Assembly (NCBI RefSeq): GCF_005233515.1
Contig: NZ_QFZZ01000005.1
Location: 390,577 to 454,576 of the forward strand
Origin: Pseudomonas sp. CFBP13508
Lineage (GTDB): Bacteria > Pseudomonadota > Gammaproteobacteria > Pseudomonadales > Pseudomonadaceae
Direction of reading: 5' to 3'
DNA length: 64,000 bases
The position numbers were made by a program, and so were the translations under genes. Under the pieces are notes generated by a model. The model searched no databases, was not told where the DNA came from, and worked only from the letters and a program-made list of their open reading frames with translations. Shown piece by piece: positions 52,263-61,928 of the stretch (positions are counted from its first letter, which is position 1; every line of letters begins with the position of its first letter).

Positions 52263-54166
52263 ACCAGGTAATGAACACGGCGCGCATCGAGCTGCTCAGC
52301 CCACGGCTGGCGAACCAGATCGCCGCCGGAGAGGTGGTTGAGCGCCCGGCTTCGGTGATCAAGGAGCTGCTGGAAAACAGCCTCGACTCTGGCGCCAAGC
52401 GTATTGACGTCGATGTCGAGCAGGGCGGCGTCAAGTTGCTGCGCGTGCGCGACGACGGCAGCGGCATCTCCGCCGATGACCTGCCGCTGGCCCTGGCTCG
52501 TCACGCCACCAGCAAGATTCGCAACCTCGAAGACCTCGAACAGGTGATGAGCCTGGGTTTCCGGGGCGAGGCGCTGGCGTCGATCAGCTCCGTGGCGCGT
52601 CTGACCCTGACCTCGCGTACCCGCGATGCCGACCAGGCCTGGCAGGTCGAGACTGAAGGCCGGGACATGGCGCCGCGCGTGCAGCCGGCGGCGCATCCGG
52701 TCGGCACTTCGGTGGAAGTCCGCGACCTGTTCTTCAACACTCCGGCCCGGCGTAAATTCCTCAAGACCGAAAAAACCGAATTCGATCACCTGCAAGAAGT
52801 GATCAAGCGTCTGGCGCTGGCGCGCTTCGACGTGGCTTTTCATCTGCGCCACAACGGCAAGACCATCCTCAGCCTGCACGAGGCCCACGATGATGCAGCC
52901 CGCGCAAGGCGGGTGGCGGCGATCTGCGGTTCGGGTTTTCTTGAGCAGGCGTTGCCGATCGAGATCGAACGCAATGGCTTGCATCTGTGGGGCTGGGTCG
53001 GTTTGCCGACCTTCAACCGTAGCCAGGCTGACTTGCAGTATTTCTTTGTGAACGGTCGGGCAGTGCGCGACAAACTGGTCGCCCACGCGGTGCGTCAGGC
53101 TTATCGCGATGTGCTGTTCAATGGCCGGCACCCGACCTTCGCGCTGTTTTTCGAGGTCGATCCGGCGGCGGTAGATGTCAACGTGCACCCGACCAAGCAC
53201 GAAGTGCGCTTCCGTGACGGGCGCATGGTCCACGATTTCCTGTATGGCACGCTGCACCGCGCGTTGGGCGATGTGCGTCCGGAAGATCAACTGGCCGGCT
53301 CGGTCACCACGGCGATTGTTCGGCCAACTGGCATCGAGGCGGGTGAGTTCGGCCCGCAAGGCGAGATGCGTCTGGCCGCCAATGCGCTGCTGGAGCAGCC
53401 GCAGGCGCAACCGGCGTTCAACACTGCGTCTGGTGCCAGCGCTGGCGGCGCTTATCAGTATCAATACACGCCGCGTCCGCAATCGGTGGTGCCCGCTGCC
53501 GAGGCGCAAGCTGCTTACAAGGAGTTCTTCGCGCCGCTGCCTGAAGCCAATGCCAGCGCGCTGCCGACCGGTCAGGAAGATATCCCGCCGCTCGGCTATG
53601 CACTGGCGCAGCTCAAGGGCATCTATATTTTGTCCGAGAACGCCCATGGCCTGGTGCTGGTGGACATGCATGCCGCGCACGAGCGAATCATGTATGAGCG
53701 CCTGAAAATCGCCATGGCCAGCGAAGGTCTCAGTGGCCAGCCGTTGCTGGTGCCGGAGTCGCTGGCCGTGAGTCAGCGCGAGGCCGATTGTGCTGAAGAA
53801 CACGCCGCGTGGTTTCAGCGTCTTGGTTTTGAATTGCAGCGGCTGGGGCCGGAAACCCTGGCGATCCGGCAGATTCCCGCCTTGCTCAAGCAAGCCGAAG
53901 CCAATCGACTGGTCGGCGACGTGCTCTCTGATCTGATGGAATACGGCACCAGCGATCGTATCCAGGCGCACCTCAACGAACTGCTCGGCACCATGGCCTG
54001 CCACGGCGCGATCCGCGCCAACCGGCGTCTGGCCCTGCCGGAAATGAACGGCCTGCTGCGCGACATGGAAAACACCGAGCGCAGCGGTCAATGCAACCAT
54101 GGCCGACCGACCTGGACCCAGTTGGGCCTGGACGATCTGGACAAACTGTTCCTGCGCGGTCGTTGA
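52259..54166 (+). CDS. mutL: DNA mismatch repair protein MutL
   Basis: The 635-residue GHKL ATPase couples MutS to strand removal. The N-terminal ATPase shows ELLENSLDSGA, RDDGSGI and MSLGFRGEALASI. The C-terminal dimerisation domain includes the DMHAAHERIMYE and GTMACHGAIRANR segments. The DMHAAHERIMYE stretch resembles the endonuclease-type DQHAxxERxxYE motif but with M replacing Q. The linker (about 340-430) is variable. It overlaps amiB (ATGA) and miaA (TGATG), the normal Pseudomonas order. Confidence 0.96.
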   Translation: MNQVMNTARIELLSPRLANQIAAGEVVERPASVIKELLENSLDSGAKRIDVDVEQGGVKLLRVRDDGSGISADDLPLALARHATSKIRNLEDLEQVMSLGFRGEALASISSVARLTLTSRTRDADQAWQVETEGRDMAPRVQPAAHPVGTSVEVRDLFFNTPARRKFLKTEKTEFDHLQEVIKRLALARFDVAFHLRHNGKTILSLHEAHDDAARARRVAAICGSGFLEQALPIEIERNGLHLWGWVGLPTFNRSQADLQYFFVNGRAVRDKLVAHAVRQAYRDVLFNGRHPTFALFFEVDPAAVDVNVHPTKHEVRFRDGRMVHDFLYGTLHRALGDVRPEDQLAGSVTTAIVRPTGIEAGEFGPQGEMRLAANALLEQPQAQPAFNTASGASAGGAYQYQYTPRPQSVVPAAEAQAAYKEFFAPLPEANASALPTGQEDIPPLGYALAQLKGIYILSENAHGLVLVDMHAAHERIMYERLKIAMASEGLSGQPLLVPESLAVSQREADCAEEHAAWFQRLGFELQRLGPETLAIRQIPALLKQAEANRLVGDVLSDLMEYGTSDRIQAHLNELLGTMACHGAIRANRRLALPEMNGLLRDMENTERSGQCNHGRPTWTQLGLDDLDKLFLRGR

Positions 54167-55137
54167 TGAGCCAGCTTCCTCCAGCGATTTTCCTGATGGG
54201 CCCGACCGCTGCGGGCAAGACCGATCTGGCCATCGAGCTGACCAAGGTGCTGCCGTGCGAATTGATCAGTGTCGATTCGGCGCTGGTCTACCGCGGCATG
54301 GACATCGGCACGGCCAAACCTTCGAAAGAACTGCTCGCCGAATATCCGCACCGGCTGATCGACATTCTCGATCCTGCTGAAGCGTATTCCGCTGCCGATT
54401 TTCGTCGCGACGCGTTGCAGGCCATGGCCGAGATCACTGGGCGAGGAAAGATCCCGCTGCTGGTCGGCGGCACCATGCTCTATTACAAGGCTCTGGTCGA
54501 AGGTCTGGCGGACATGCCGGCGGCCGATCCCGAGGTCCGTGCGCAGATCGAGGAAGAAGCTGCACGCCTCGGCTGGCAAGCCCTGCACGATCAACTGGCG
54601 CAAATCGATCCGGTGTCGGCGGCGCGCATTCATCCCAATGACCCGCAGCGCTTGAGTCGGGCGCTGGAAGTGTATCGAGTCAGCGGGCAGAGCATGACCG
54701 CCCTGCGCGAGCAACAATCTGCGCAAAGTACTGAAGCAGCCGCTTCGGGACGCCAACAATTGCCCTATACTGTCGCGAACCTGGCCATTGCTCCGGCGAA
54801 TCGCCAGGTTCTGCACCAGCGAATTGAACAAAGATTCACAAAGATGTTGGAACAGGGATTCATCGACGAGGTCGTAGCCCTGCGTAAGAGAAGTGACCTG
54901 CATTCGGGGTTGCCGTCTATACGTGCGGTAGGCTACCGCCAAGTCTGGGATTACCTGGACGGCAAGCTGACATTGGCCCAGATGCAGGAGCGGGGCATCA
55001 TCGCCACGCGCCAATTGGCCAAACGCCAGTTTACCTGGCTGCGCAGCTGGGACGATTTGCACTGGCTGGACAGTCTTGATTGCGACAATCTGCCACGCGC
55101 CTTGAAATACCTTGGGACCATCTCCATATTGAGCTGA
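54166..55137 (+). CDS. miaA: tRNA dimethylallyltransferase MiaA
   Basis: The 323-residue enzyme isopentenylates A37 of tRNAs reading UNN codons. It has the P-loop GPTAAGKT at residues about 12-19, the catalytic-site SVDSALVYRGMDIGTAKP, and the C-terminal RAVGYRQVWDYL motif. The start overlaps the mutL stop in TGATG. hfq follows after 96 bp, the usual amiB-mutL-miaA-hfq-hflX-hflK-hflC order. Confidence 0.96.
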   Translation: MSQLPPAIFLMGPTAAGKTDLAIELTKVLPCELISVDSALVYRGMDIGTAKPSKELLAEYPHRLIDILDPAEAYSAADFRRDALQAMAEITGRGKIPLLVGGTMLYYKALVEGLADMPAADPEVRAQIEEEAARLGWQALHDQLAQIDPVSAARIHPNDPQRLSRALEVYRVSGQSMTALREQQSAQSTEAAASGRQQLPYTVANLAIAPANRQVLHQRIEQRFTKMLEQGFIDEVVALRKRSDLHSGLPSIRAVGYRQVWDYLDGKLTLAQMQERGIIATRQLAKRQFTWLRSWDDLHWLDSLDCDNLPRALKYLGTISILS

Positions 55138-55233
55138 GTCCTTGCAATTGCCGTCTATCCTTGGGGGTGTGACGGCCGAAGCCATCTGAATTCACCTGTT
55201 TTTCATTATTGAATCCTTAAAGGAGTGCGGCAC

Positions 55234-55500
55234 ATGTCAAAAGGGCATTCGCTACAAGACCCTTACCTGAACACTTTACGTAAAGAGAAAGTCGGGGTTT
55301 CCATCTACTTGGTCAACGGTATCAAGCTGCAAGGGACGATCGAGTCGTTCGACCAGTTCGTGATCCTGCTGAAAAACACCGTAAGCCAGATGGTCTACAA
55401 ACACGCTATCTCGACCGTCGTGCCGGTTCGTCCAATTCGTCTGCCTAGCGCAACCGAAAACGAACAGGGCGATGCCGATGCAGCGCCGGGTAACGCCTGA
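55234..55500 (+). CDS. hfq: RNA chaperone Hfq
   Basis: The 88-residue Sm-like protein forms a hexamer that binds small RNAs and mRNAs. Sm1 (KVGVSIYLVNGIKLQGTIESF) and Sm2 (YKHAISTVVP) are canonical, with a short acidic tail. The start after AAAGGAG at the ATG of MSKGHSLQDP is clear. It may have its own promoter in the 96-bp gap but no strong one is seen. Confidence 0.97.
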   Translation: MSKGHSLQDPYLNTLRKEKVGVSIYLVNGIKLQGTIESFDQFVILLKNTVSQMVYKHAISTVVPVRPIRLPSATENEQGDADAAPGNA

Positions 55501-55512
55501 TAGGAGTCTCCT

Positions 55513-56814
55513 TTGTTCTTTGAGCGCCACGGTGGTGGTGAACGAGTCATCCTCGTTCACTTGGATGGACAGGACCCTGAGGCGCGCGAAGATCCGCAGG
55601 AGTTTCAGGAGTTGGCAAATTCGGCTGGCGCCGAGACCGTCGCGTTTTTTAACGTGCCGCGTCATCGGCCAACCGCCAAATATCTGATCGGCAGCGGCAA
55701 GGTCGAAGAACTGCGCGACCTGGTCAAGGCTGAAGAAGCCGATCTGGTGATTTTCAATCACATCCTCACGCCCAGTCAGGAACGCAACCTCGAACGTGTT
55801 TTCGAGTGTCGCGTGATTGACCGTACCGGGCTGATTCTCGATATTTTTGCCCAACGCGCCCGTACCCATGAGGGCAAGCTGCAGGTCGAACTGGCCCAGC
55901 TTGACCACATGAGCACGCGCCTGGTTCGCGGCTGGACTCACCTTGAGCGTCAGGGTGGCGGTATCGGTATGCGCGGTCCGGGTGAAACCCAGCTGGAAAC
56001 CGACCGCCGTCTGCTGCGGGTTCGCCTGCGCCAGATCAAGGGGCGGCTGGAGAAGGTGCGCAGTCAGCGCGAGCAGTCGCGCCGTGGCCGGTCCCGCGCG
56101 GATATCCCGACCGTTTCGCTGGTGGGATACACCAACGCCGGCAAGTCGACACTCTTCAACAACGTGACGAAATCCGACGTGTACGCGGCCGATCAACTGT
56201 TCGCCACACTCGACCCGACCCTGCGCCGGCTGGAGCTTGACGACCTCGGTCCGATTGTCCTCGCCGACACCGTGGGGTTCATTCGTCACCTGCCGCACAA
56301 GCTGGTCGAGGCATTTCGGTCTACGCTCGAAGAGTCGAGCAATTCCGACCTGCTGCTGCACGTGATCGATGCGGCCGAACCGGATCGCATGTTGCAGATC
56401 GAGCAGGTAATGGTGGTGCTGGGCGAGATTGGTGCCCAGGACTTGCCGATCCTCGAGGTCTATAACAAACTCGATTTGCTTGAGGGCGTCGAGCCGCAGA
56501 TCCAGCGCGATGCCGATGGCAAGCCGCAACGGGTCTGGCTCTCGGCGCGTGATGGTAGCGGTCTGGAGTTGCTTGAACAGGCCATCGCCGAGTTGCTCGG
56601 CAGTGATCTGTTCGTCGGTACCTTGCGCTTGCCGCAACGCTTCGCTCGACTGCGTGCGCAGTTCTTCGAACTCGGTGCGGTGCAGAAAGAAGAATACGAT
56701 GAAGAAGGTGTCAGCCTGCTGGCCGTTCGTTTGCCCCGGATCGAGCTGAATCGATTGGTAAGCCGCGAAGGATTGCAGCCGATGGAATTCATCGAGCAAC
56801 ACACTTTGCAATAA
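55513..56814 (+). CDS. hflX: Ribosome-associated GTPase HflX
   Basis: The 433-residue GTPase rescues stalled or heat-damaged ribosomes. The glycine-rich GGGIGMRGPGETQLE (about 155-170) precedes the G domain, with G1 GYTNAGKST near 209, G3 DTVGF near 255 and G4 NKLD near 317. A TTG start at 55513 follows TAGGAG, which makes it convincing. It is 12 bp from hfq. Confidence 0.95.
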   Translation: MFFERHGGGERVILVHLDGQDPEAREDPQEFQELANSAGAETVAFFNVPRHRPTAKYLIGSGKVEELRDLVKAEEADLVIFNHILTPSQERNLERVFECRVIDRTGLILDIFAQRARTHEGKLQVELAQLDHMSTRLVRGWTHLERQGGGIGMRGPGETQLETDRRLLRVRLRQIKGRLEKVRSQREQSRRGRSRADIPTVSLVGYTNAGKSTLFNNVTKSDVYAADQLFATLDPTLRRLELDDLGPIVLADTVGFIRHLPHKLVEAFRSTLEESSNSDLLLHVIDAAEPDRMLQIEQVMVVLGEIGAQDLPILEVYNKLDLLEGVEPQIQRDADGKPQRVWLSARDGSGLELLEQAIAELLGSDLFVGTLRLPQRFARLRAQFFELGAVQKEEYDEEGVSLLAVRLPRIELNRLVSREGLQPMEFIEQHTLQ

Positions 56815-56910
56815 AAGCCTGACAAAGCGGTTGTGCCGCAACGGCAGGCATTCTGTAGCATTGGTCGGCGCGCCGTGGGTGCGTCTTTGCTTTATCAGAT
56901 GGAGAGCGCT

Positions 56911-58077
56911 ATGGCTTGGAATGAGCCGGGTGGCAACTCGAATAATCAGGATCCCTGGCGTGGCAAGCGCCGCAATAACGGCGACCGCAAGGGACCACCG
57001 GATCTCGACGAGGCCTTCCGAAAGCTGCAGGAAAGCCTGAACGGGTTGTTCGGTGGTGGTAAGAAACGCGGTGATGACGGCGGCGGATCGGGGCGCAGCA
57101 GTGGCGGCTTCGGCGGTCTGCTCGGCATCGGCCTGGTGGTGCTGGCGGCTGTCTGGCTGTACAGCGCGGTCTACGTGGTGGACGAGCAGGAGCAAGCCGT
57201 GGTGCTGCGCTTCGGCAAGTACTACGAGACTGTCGGCCCGGGCCTGAACATCTACTTCCCGCCGATCGACAAGAAGTACATGGAGAACGTGACGCGTGAG
57301 CGTGCGTACACCAAGCAGGGCCAGATGCTGACTGAAGACGAGAACATCGTCGAAGTGCCGCTGACCGTGCAGTACAAGATCAGCAACCTGCAGGACTTCG
57401 TGCTGAACGTCGATCAGCCGGAAATCAGCCTGCAGCACGCGACTGAAAGTGCGCTGCGTCACGTGGTCGGTTCCACCGCCATGGACCAGGTGCTGACTGA
57501 AGGTCGTGAATTGATGGCCAGCGAAATCAAGGAGCGTCTGCAACGTTTCCTCGATACCTATCGCACCGGTATCACCGTCACCCAGGTCAACGTACAGAGC
57601 GCAGCGGCACCGCGTGAAGTACAGGAAGCCTTCGATGACGTGATCCGCGCCCGTGAAGACGAGCAGCGTTCGCGCAACCAGGCCGAAACCTACGCCAACG
57701 GCGTGGTGCCGGAAGCCCGTGGTCAGGCCCAGCGCATCATCGAAGATGCCAACGGTTATCGCGACGAGACCATCTCGCGCGCCAAGGGTGAGGCCGATCG
57801 CTTTACCAAACTGGTCGCCGAGTATCGCAAGGCACCTGAAGTCACACGCGAGCGTCTGTACCTGGACACCATGCAGGAAGTCTTCAGCAACACCAGCAAG
57901 GTCCTCGTGACCGGCAACAAGAACGGCCAGAGCAATCTGCTCTACCTGCCGTTGGACAAGATGATCCAGAACAGTTCGGGTAATGCACCGGTGACCGGTT
58001 CGGCCGCCAGCAACAACACGGACGTCACGCCGCATGTCACCGACGTGCCGCAGACGCGTACAAGGGAGACCCGCTGA
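56911..58077 (+). CDS. hflK: FtsH protease modulator HflK
   Basis: The 388-residue protein has a Gly/Asn/Arg-rich cytoplasmic N-terminus (1-68), one membrane helix (about 69-90) and a periplasmic SPFH/band-7 domain (about 90-270) followed by a coiled coil. With HflC it forms a cage around FtsH in the inner membrane and regulates proteolysis. The ATG at 56911 (MAWNEPGGN) is the family start; earlier in-frame codons were not used. It overlaps hflC in TGATG. Confidence 0.96.
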   Translation: MAWNEPGGNSNNQDPWRGKRRNNGDRKGPPDLDEAFRKLQESLNGLFGGGKKRGDDGGGSGRSSGGFGGLLGIGLVVLAAVWLYSAVYVVDEQEQAVVLRFGKYYETVGPGLNIYFPPIDKKYMENVTRERAYTKQGQMLTEDENIVEVPLTVQYKISNLQDFVLNVDQPEISLQHATESALRHVVGSTAMDQVLTEGRELMASEIKERLQRFLDTYRTGITVTQVNVQSAAAPREVQEAFDDVIRAREDEQRSRNQAETYANGVVPEARGQAQRIIEDANGYRDETISRAKGEADRFTKLVAEYRKAPEVTRERLYLDTMQEVFSNTSKVLVTGNKNGQSNLLYLPLDKMIQNSSGNAPVTGSAASNNTDVTPHVTDVPQTRTRETR

Positions 58078-58946
58078 TGAGCAATAAATCGCTGATCGCC
58101 CTGATCGTTGGCGTCGTTGTGGTACTGGTGGGCTGGAATTGCTTCTACATCGTCGCTCAGACCGAGCGCGCGGTGCTGCTGCAATTCGGTCGTGTGGTTC
58201 AGGCCGATGTCCAGCCGGGTCTGCATGTGAAAGTGCCTTACGTCAACCAGGTGCGCAAATTCGACGCGCGTCTGCTGACGCTGGATGCACCGACGCAACG
58301 CTTCCTGACTCTGGAAAAGAAAGCCGTAATGGTCGATGCCTACGCCAAGTGGCGGGTCAAAGATGCCGAGCGCTTCTACACCGCGACTTCGGGTCTGAAG
58401 CAGATCGCCGACGAGCGTTTGTCCCGTCGTCTCGAATCGGGCCTGCGTGACCAGTTCGGCAAGCGCACCCTGCACGAAGTGGTGTCGGGTGAGCGTGACG
58501 CGCTGATGGCTGACATCACTGCGTCGCTGAACAAGATGGCGGAAAAAGAGCTGGGTATCGAAGTGGTCGATGTCCGGGTCAAGGCCATCGATCTGCCGAA
58601 GGAAGTGAACCGCAGCGTGTTCGAACGTATGAGCACCGAGCGTGAGCGTGAAGCTCGCGAGCACCGCGCCAAGGGTAACGAGCTGGCCGAAGGCATCCGT
58701 GCCGACGCCGATCGTCAACGCCGCGTGCTGCTGGCCGAAGCCTATCGTGAATCCGAAGAGGTTCGCGGTGACGGTGACGCCCAGGCTGCTGCGATCTACT
58801 CCAAGGCCTACGGCCAGGATCAGGAGTTCTACGGTTTCTACCGTAGCCTGCGTGCCTACCGTGAAAGCTTCGCGAACAAATCCGACGTCCTGGTCCTCGA
58901 CCCAAGCAGCGACTTTTTCCGTTATCTGGAAAAAGCCAAACCTTGA
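58077..58946 (+). CDS. hflC: FtsH protease modulator HflC
   Basis: The 289-residue partner of HflK has an N-terminal membrane helix (about 5-25) and an SPFH/band-7 domain with the AYAKWRVKD and KEVNRSVFERM segments, then a charged coiled coil. It is coupled to hflK by the TGATG overlap. A terminator lies downstream, before hisZ. Confidence 0.96.
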   Translation: MSNKSLIALIVGVVVVLVGWNCFYIVAQTERAVLLQFGRVVQADVQPGLHVKVPYVNQVRKFDARLLTLDAPTQRFLTLEKKAVMVDAYAKWRVKDAERFYTATSGLKQIADERLSRRLESGLRDQFGKRTLHEVVSGERDALMADITASLNKMAEKELGIEVVDVRVKAIDLPKEVNRSVFERMSTEREREAREHRAKGNELAEGIRADADRQRRVLLAEAYRESEEVRGDGDAQAAAIYSKAYGQDQEFYGFYRSLRAYRESFANKSDVLVLDPSSDFFRYLEKAKP

Positions 58947-59030
58947 TACGACGTTGACCTGAATCAGTCCGCCCGGCGGCTAAAACCTCGGGCGGGGTGA
59001 TCCTTTCGGAAAACGTGTGTATGATGCGGC

Positions 59031-59054
59031 AGCCGGGAAATTCCCGGCTTTTTT
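59031..59054 (+). terminator. Intrinsic terminator after hflC
   Basis: AGCCGGGAA pairs with TTCCCGGCT and is followed by TTTTT. It is followed at 59092-59117 by a second weaker hairpin (TCGGG/CCCGA then TTTTT). The rest of the 311-bp gap between hflC and hisZ holds no gene that I can support. Confidence 0.8.
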
Positions 59055-59257
59055 GCGTCTGCACGTTTGATTGCTGTTTTTGTTGCAGGCTTCGGGTTTG
59101 TACGGCCCGAGCGTTTTTCGAGGAAAGTGATGGGCGAAGCCGGTAAGGCCTTTCGCTGCGTCGTTCATGCGCGTGCGTTTTGAACGCCCCGGTCATTTTC
59201 TGCTTCACTCAAGGCTCGCCCTCGTGCTGGCCGCCCGGATCAAAGGGGAATGGCGTA

Positions 59258-60445
59258 ATGGCAACGGTAGACCGCTGGCTGCTGCCAGATGGCATCGAAG
59301 AAGTACTGCCACCGGAGGCGGCGCGCATTGAAGTCGCGCGTCGTCAGGTGTTGGATCTGTTCCAGAGCTGGGGTTACGAGTTTGTCGTGACTCCCCATAT
59401 CGAGTACCTGGAATCCCTGCTGACCGGCGCGGGCCAGGACCTGGATCTGCGTACCTTCAAGGTCATCGACCCGCAATCGGGCCGGCAGATGGGTTTCCGA
59501 GCCGACATCACGCCGCAGGTCGCGCGCATCGATGCGCACACCCTGCGTCGCGAAGGCCCAAGCCGTCTGTGCTACGCCGGCAGCGTGCTGCACGCCCAGC
59601 CGCGTGCATTGTCGTCCTCGCGCAGCCCGATCCAGCTGGGCGCCGAGCTGTACGGCGACGCCAGTCCGAGCAGTGACGTCGAAGTCATCAGCCTGATGCT
59701 GGCCATGCTGCAACTGGCCGACGTGCCGGATGTGCACATGGACCTCGGGCATGTCGGCATCTATCGTGGTCTGGCGCGCGCCGCCGGTCTGTCCGGTGAA
59801 GTCGAGCAGCAGTTGTTCGACGCGCTGCAGCGCAAGGCCATCGATGAAGTGATTACCCTGACCGAAGGCCTGCCGGCCGACCTGTCGGGCATGCTGCGCG
59901 CACTGGTTGATCTGTGCGGCGGCCGGGAAGTGTTGAGCGCTGCCCGCGAGCGTCTGGCCAATGCGCCGGCGCCGGTGCTGGCGGCGCTGGAAGATCTGCT
60001 GGCGATCGCCGAGCGTCTGTCCGTGCGTTTCCCGCAGCTGCCGCTGTATTTCGACCTCGGCGAACTGCGCGGCTATCACTACCACACTGGCGTGGTGTTC
60101 GCGGTGTTCGTGCCCGGCGTTGGCCAGTCCATCGCTCAGGGCGGTCGTTACGATGACATCGGCGCCGACTTCGGTCGCGCCCGTCCGGCGACTGGTTTCT
60201 CTACCGATTTGAAAACCCTGGTGACCCTGGGGCGTGCTGAGATCGAGCTACCGTCTGGCGGTATCTGGATGCCTGACAGTACGGATGCGGCACTCTGGCA
60301 GCAGGTTTGCCAGTTGCGCAGTGAGGGTCAGCGTGTCGTTCAGGCCTTGCCTGGACAACCTTTGGCCGCCGCCCGTGATGCGGACTGCGACCGGCAATTG
60401 ATTCAGCAGAACGGGCTTTGGCAAGTATCGCCACTGGCTTCTTGA
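59258..60445 (+). CDS. hisZ: ATP phosphoribosyltransferase regulatory subunit HisZ
   Basis: The 395-residue HisRS-like protein is the regulatory partner of a short HisG in the first step of histidine synthesis. It has the class II fold with motif 2 (FRADITPQVARID near residue 83) but lacks the anticodon domain and is shorter than HisRS. The ATG at 59258 follows AAGGGGAATGG. purA starts 54 bp after the stop, in the usual hisZ-purA order. Confidence 0.94.
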   Translation: MATVDRWLLPDGIEEVLPPEAARIEVARRQVLDLFQSWGYEFVVTPHIEYLESLLTGAGQDLDLRTFKVIDPQSGRQMGFRADITPQVARIDAHTLRREGPSRLCYAGSVLHAQPRALSSSRSPIQLGAELYGDASPSSDVEVISLMLAMLQLADVPDVHMDLGHVGIYRGLARAAGLSGEVEQQLFDALQRKAIDEVITLTEGLPADLSGMLRALVDLCGGREVLSAARERLANAPAPVLAALEDLLAIAERLSVRFPQLPLYFDLGELRGYHYHTGVVFAVFVPGVGQSIAQGGRYDDIGADFGRARPATGFSTDLKTLVTLGRAEIELPSGGIWMPDSTDAALWQQVCQLRSEGQRVVQALPGQPLAAARDADCDRQLIQQNGLWQVSPLAS

Positions 60446-60499
60446 GTTTTCCTGCCGGCCATCGCCGGCACCAAGTTTGCGCGAATGAGGACAAGTGTT

Positions 60500-61789
60500 A
60501 TGGGTAAGAATGTCGTAGTCCTGGGCACCCAGTGGGGTGATGAGGGCAAAGGCAAGATCGTTGATCTGCTGACCGAACATGCTGCCGCCGTAGTGCGCTA
60601 CCAGGGTGGCCACAACGCGGGTCACACGCTGGTGATCGACGGCGAGAAAACCGTCTTGCACCTGATTCCTTCGGGCGTGCTGCGCGAAGGCGTACAGTGC
60701 CTGATCGGCAACGGCGTGGTGGTTGCGCCTGACGCCCTGCTGCGCGAGATCACCAAGCTGGAAGAGAAAGGCGTACCGGTGCGCGAGCGCCTGCGTATCA
60801 GCCCGTCCTGCCCGCTGATCCTGTCCTTCCACGTTGCGCTGGACCAGGCCCGTGAAAAGGCCCGTGGCGAGCTGAAGATCGGTACTACCGGTCGCGGCAT
60901 CGGCCCGGCTTACGAAGATAAAGTTGCCCGTCGTGGCCTGCGTGTCGGCGACCTGCTGAACATGCCGCGCTTCGAAGACAAACTGCGTGAACTGGTGGAT
61001 TACCACAACTTCATGCTGGTCGGTTACTACAAAGAGCCGGCCATCGAATTCGAAAAGACCCTGGCCGAGTGCAAGGAATACGCTGAGCTGCTCAAGCCGC
61101 TGATGCTCGACGTGACCGCCGAGCTGCACGACCTGCGTCGTGCCGGCAAGGACATCATGTTCGAAGGCGCGCAAGGTTCGTTGCTCGACATCGACCACGG
61201 CACCTACCCGTACGTGACCAGCTCCAATACCACCGCTGGTGGCGTGGCGACCGGTTCGGGCGTTGGTCCGATGTTCCTCGATTACATCCTGGGCATCACC
61301 AAGGCCTACACCACTCGCGTGGGTTCCGGCCCGTTCCCGACCGAGCTGTTCGATGACGTCGGTGCACACCTGGCCAAGCAAGGCCATGAGTTCGGCGCCA
61401 CCACCGGCCGTGCCCGTCGTTGCGGCTGGTTCGACGCCGTCATCCTGCGTCGCGCTATCGATGTGAACAGCATCTCGGGCATCTGCCTGACCAAGCTGGA
61501 CGTACTCGACGGTTTGGAAACCATCAACATCTGCGTTGGCTATAAAGATGCGCAGGGCAACGCCGTTGCGCCGACCGACGCTGACAGCTATGTCGGCCTG
61601 CAGCCTGTGTACGAAGAAGTGCCGGGCTGGAGCGAATCGACCGTGGGTGCCAAGACCCTGGAAGAGCTGCCGGCCAATGCTCGTGCCTACATCAAACGCG
61701 TTGAAGAGTTGATCGGCGCGCCGATCGACATTATTTCGACGGGCCCGGACCGCAACGAAACCATCGTTCTGCGTCATCCGTTCGCTTGA
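60500..61789 (+). CDS. purA: Adenylosuccinate synthetase PurA
   Basis: The 429-residue enzyme uses GTP to join aspartate to IMP on the way to AMP. The P-loop variant GDEGKGK is at residues 12-18, with the catalytic Asp13 and His41 in GHNAGH, and the GTP-site motif NKLD-like TKLDVLDG occurs near residue 331. The ATG at 60500 follows GAGGAC. It is followed by an intrinsic terminator. Confidence 0.97.
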   Translation: MGKNVVVLGTQWGDEGKGKIVDLLTEHAAAVVRYQGGHNAGHTLVIDGEKTVLHLIPSGVLREGVQCLIGNGVVVAPDALLREITKLEEKGVPVRERLRISPSCPLILSFHVALDQAREKARGELKIGTTGRGIGPAYEDKVARRGLRVGDLLNMPRFEDKLRELVDYHNFMLVGYYKEPAIEFEKTLAECKEYAELLKPLMLDVTAELHDLRRAGKDIMFEGAQGSLLDIDHGTYPYVTSSNTTAGGVATGSGVGPMFLDYILGITKAYTTRVGSGPFPTELFDDVGAHLAKQGHEFGATTGRARRCGWFDAVILRRAIDVNSISGICLTKLDVLDGLETINICVGYKDAQGNAVAPTDADSYVGLQPVYEEVPGWSESTVGAKTLEELPANARAYIKRVEELIGAPIDIISTGPDRNETIVLRHPFA

Positions 61790-61807
61790 TAAGTCGTTGA
61801 TGTAAAA

Positions 61808-61836
61808 AACAAAGGCCCCTTAATCGGGGCCTTTGT
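61808..61836 (+). terminator. Intrinsic terminator after purA
   Basis: The stem AAAGGCCCC/GGGGCCTTT with a 5-base loop is followed by a short GTCGTTT, about 20 bp after the purA stop. Confidence 0.85.
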
Positions 61837-61928
61837 CGTTTATGCCTGTTGGACGGCATGACCTTTGCTGTGAATCTGTCTACAAGAGTGCCATCAAATT
61901 AATGGCGTCAGAAGTAGAGGGATTTAAA

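Noticed and set aside
55276..58035. A 919-codon open frame on the minus strand opposite hfq, hflX and hflK
   Set aside because: It is a shadow of high-GC coding sequence: its composition is Gln/His/Leu/Arg-rich and it resembles no protein, while the plus-strand genes are conserved.
59021..59146. A 41-codon open frame between hflC and hisZ, considered for the DUF2065 membrane protein
   Set aside because: It runs through the terminator hairpin and is Cys/Arg/Phe-rich with no membrane helix of the expected kind.
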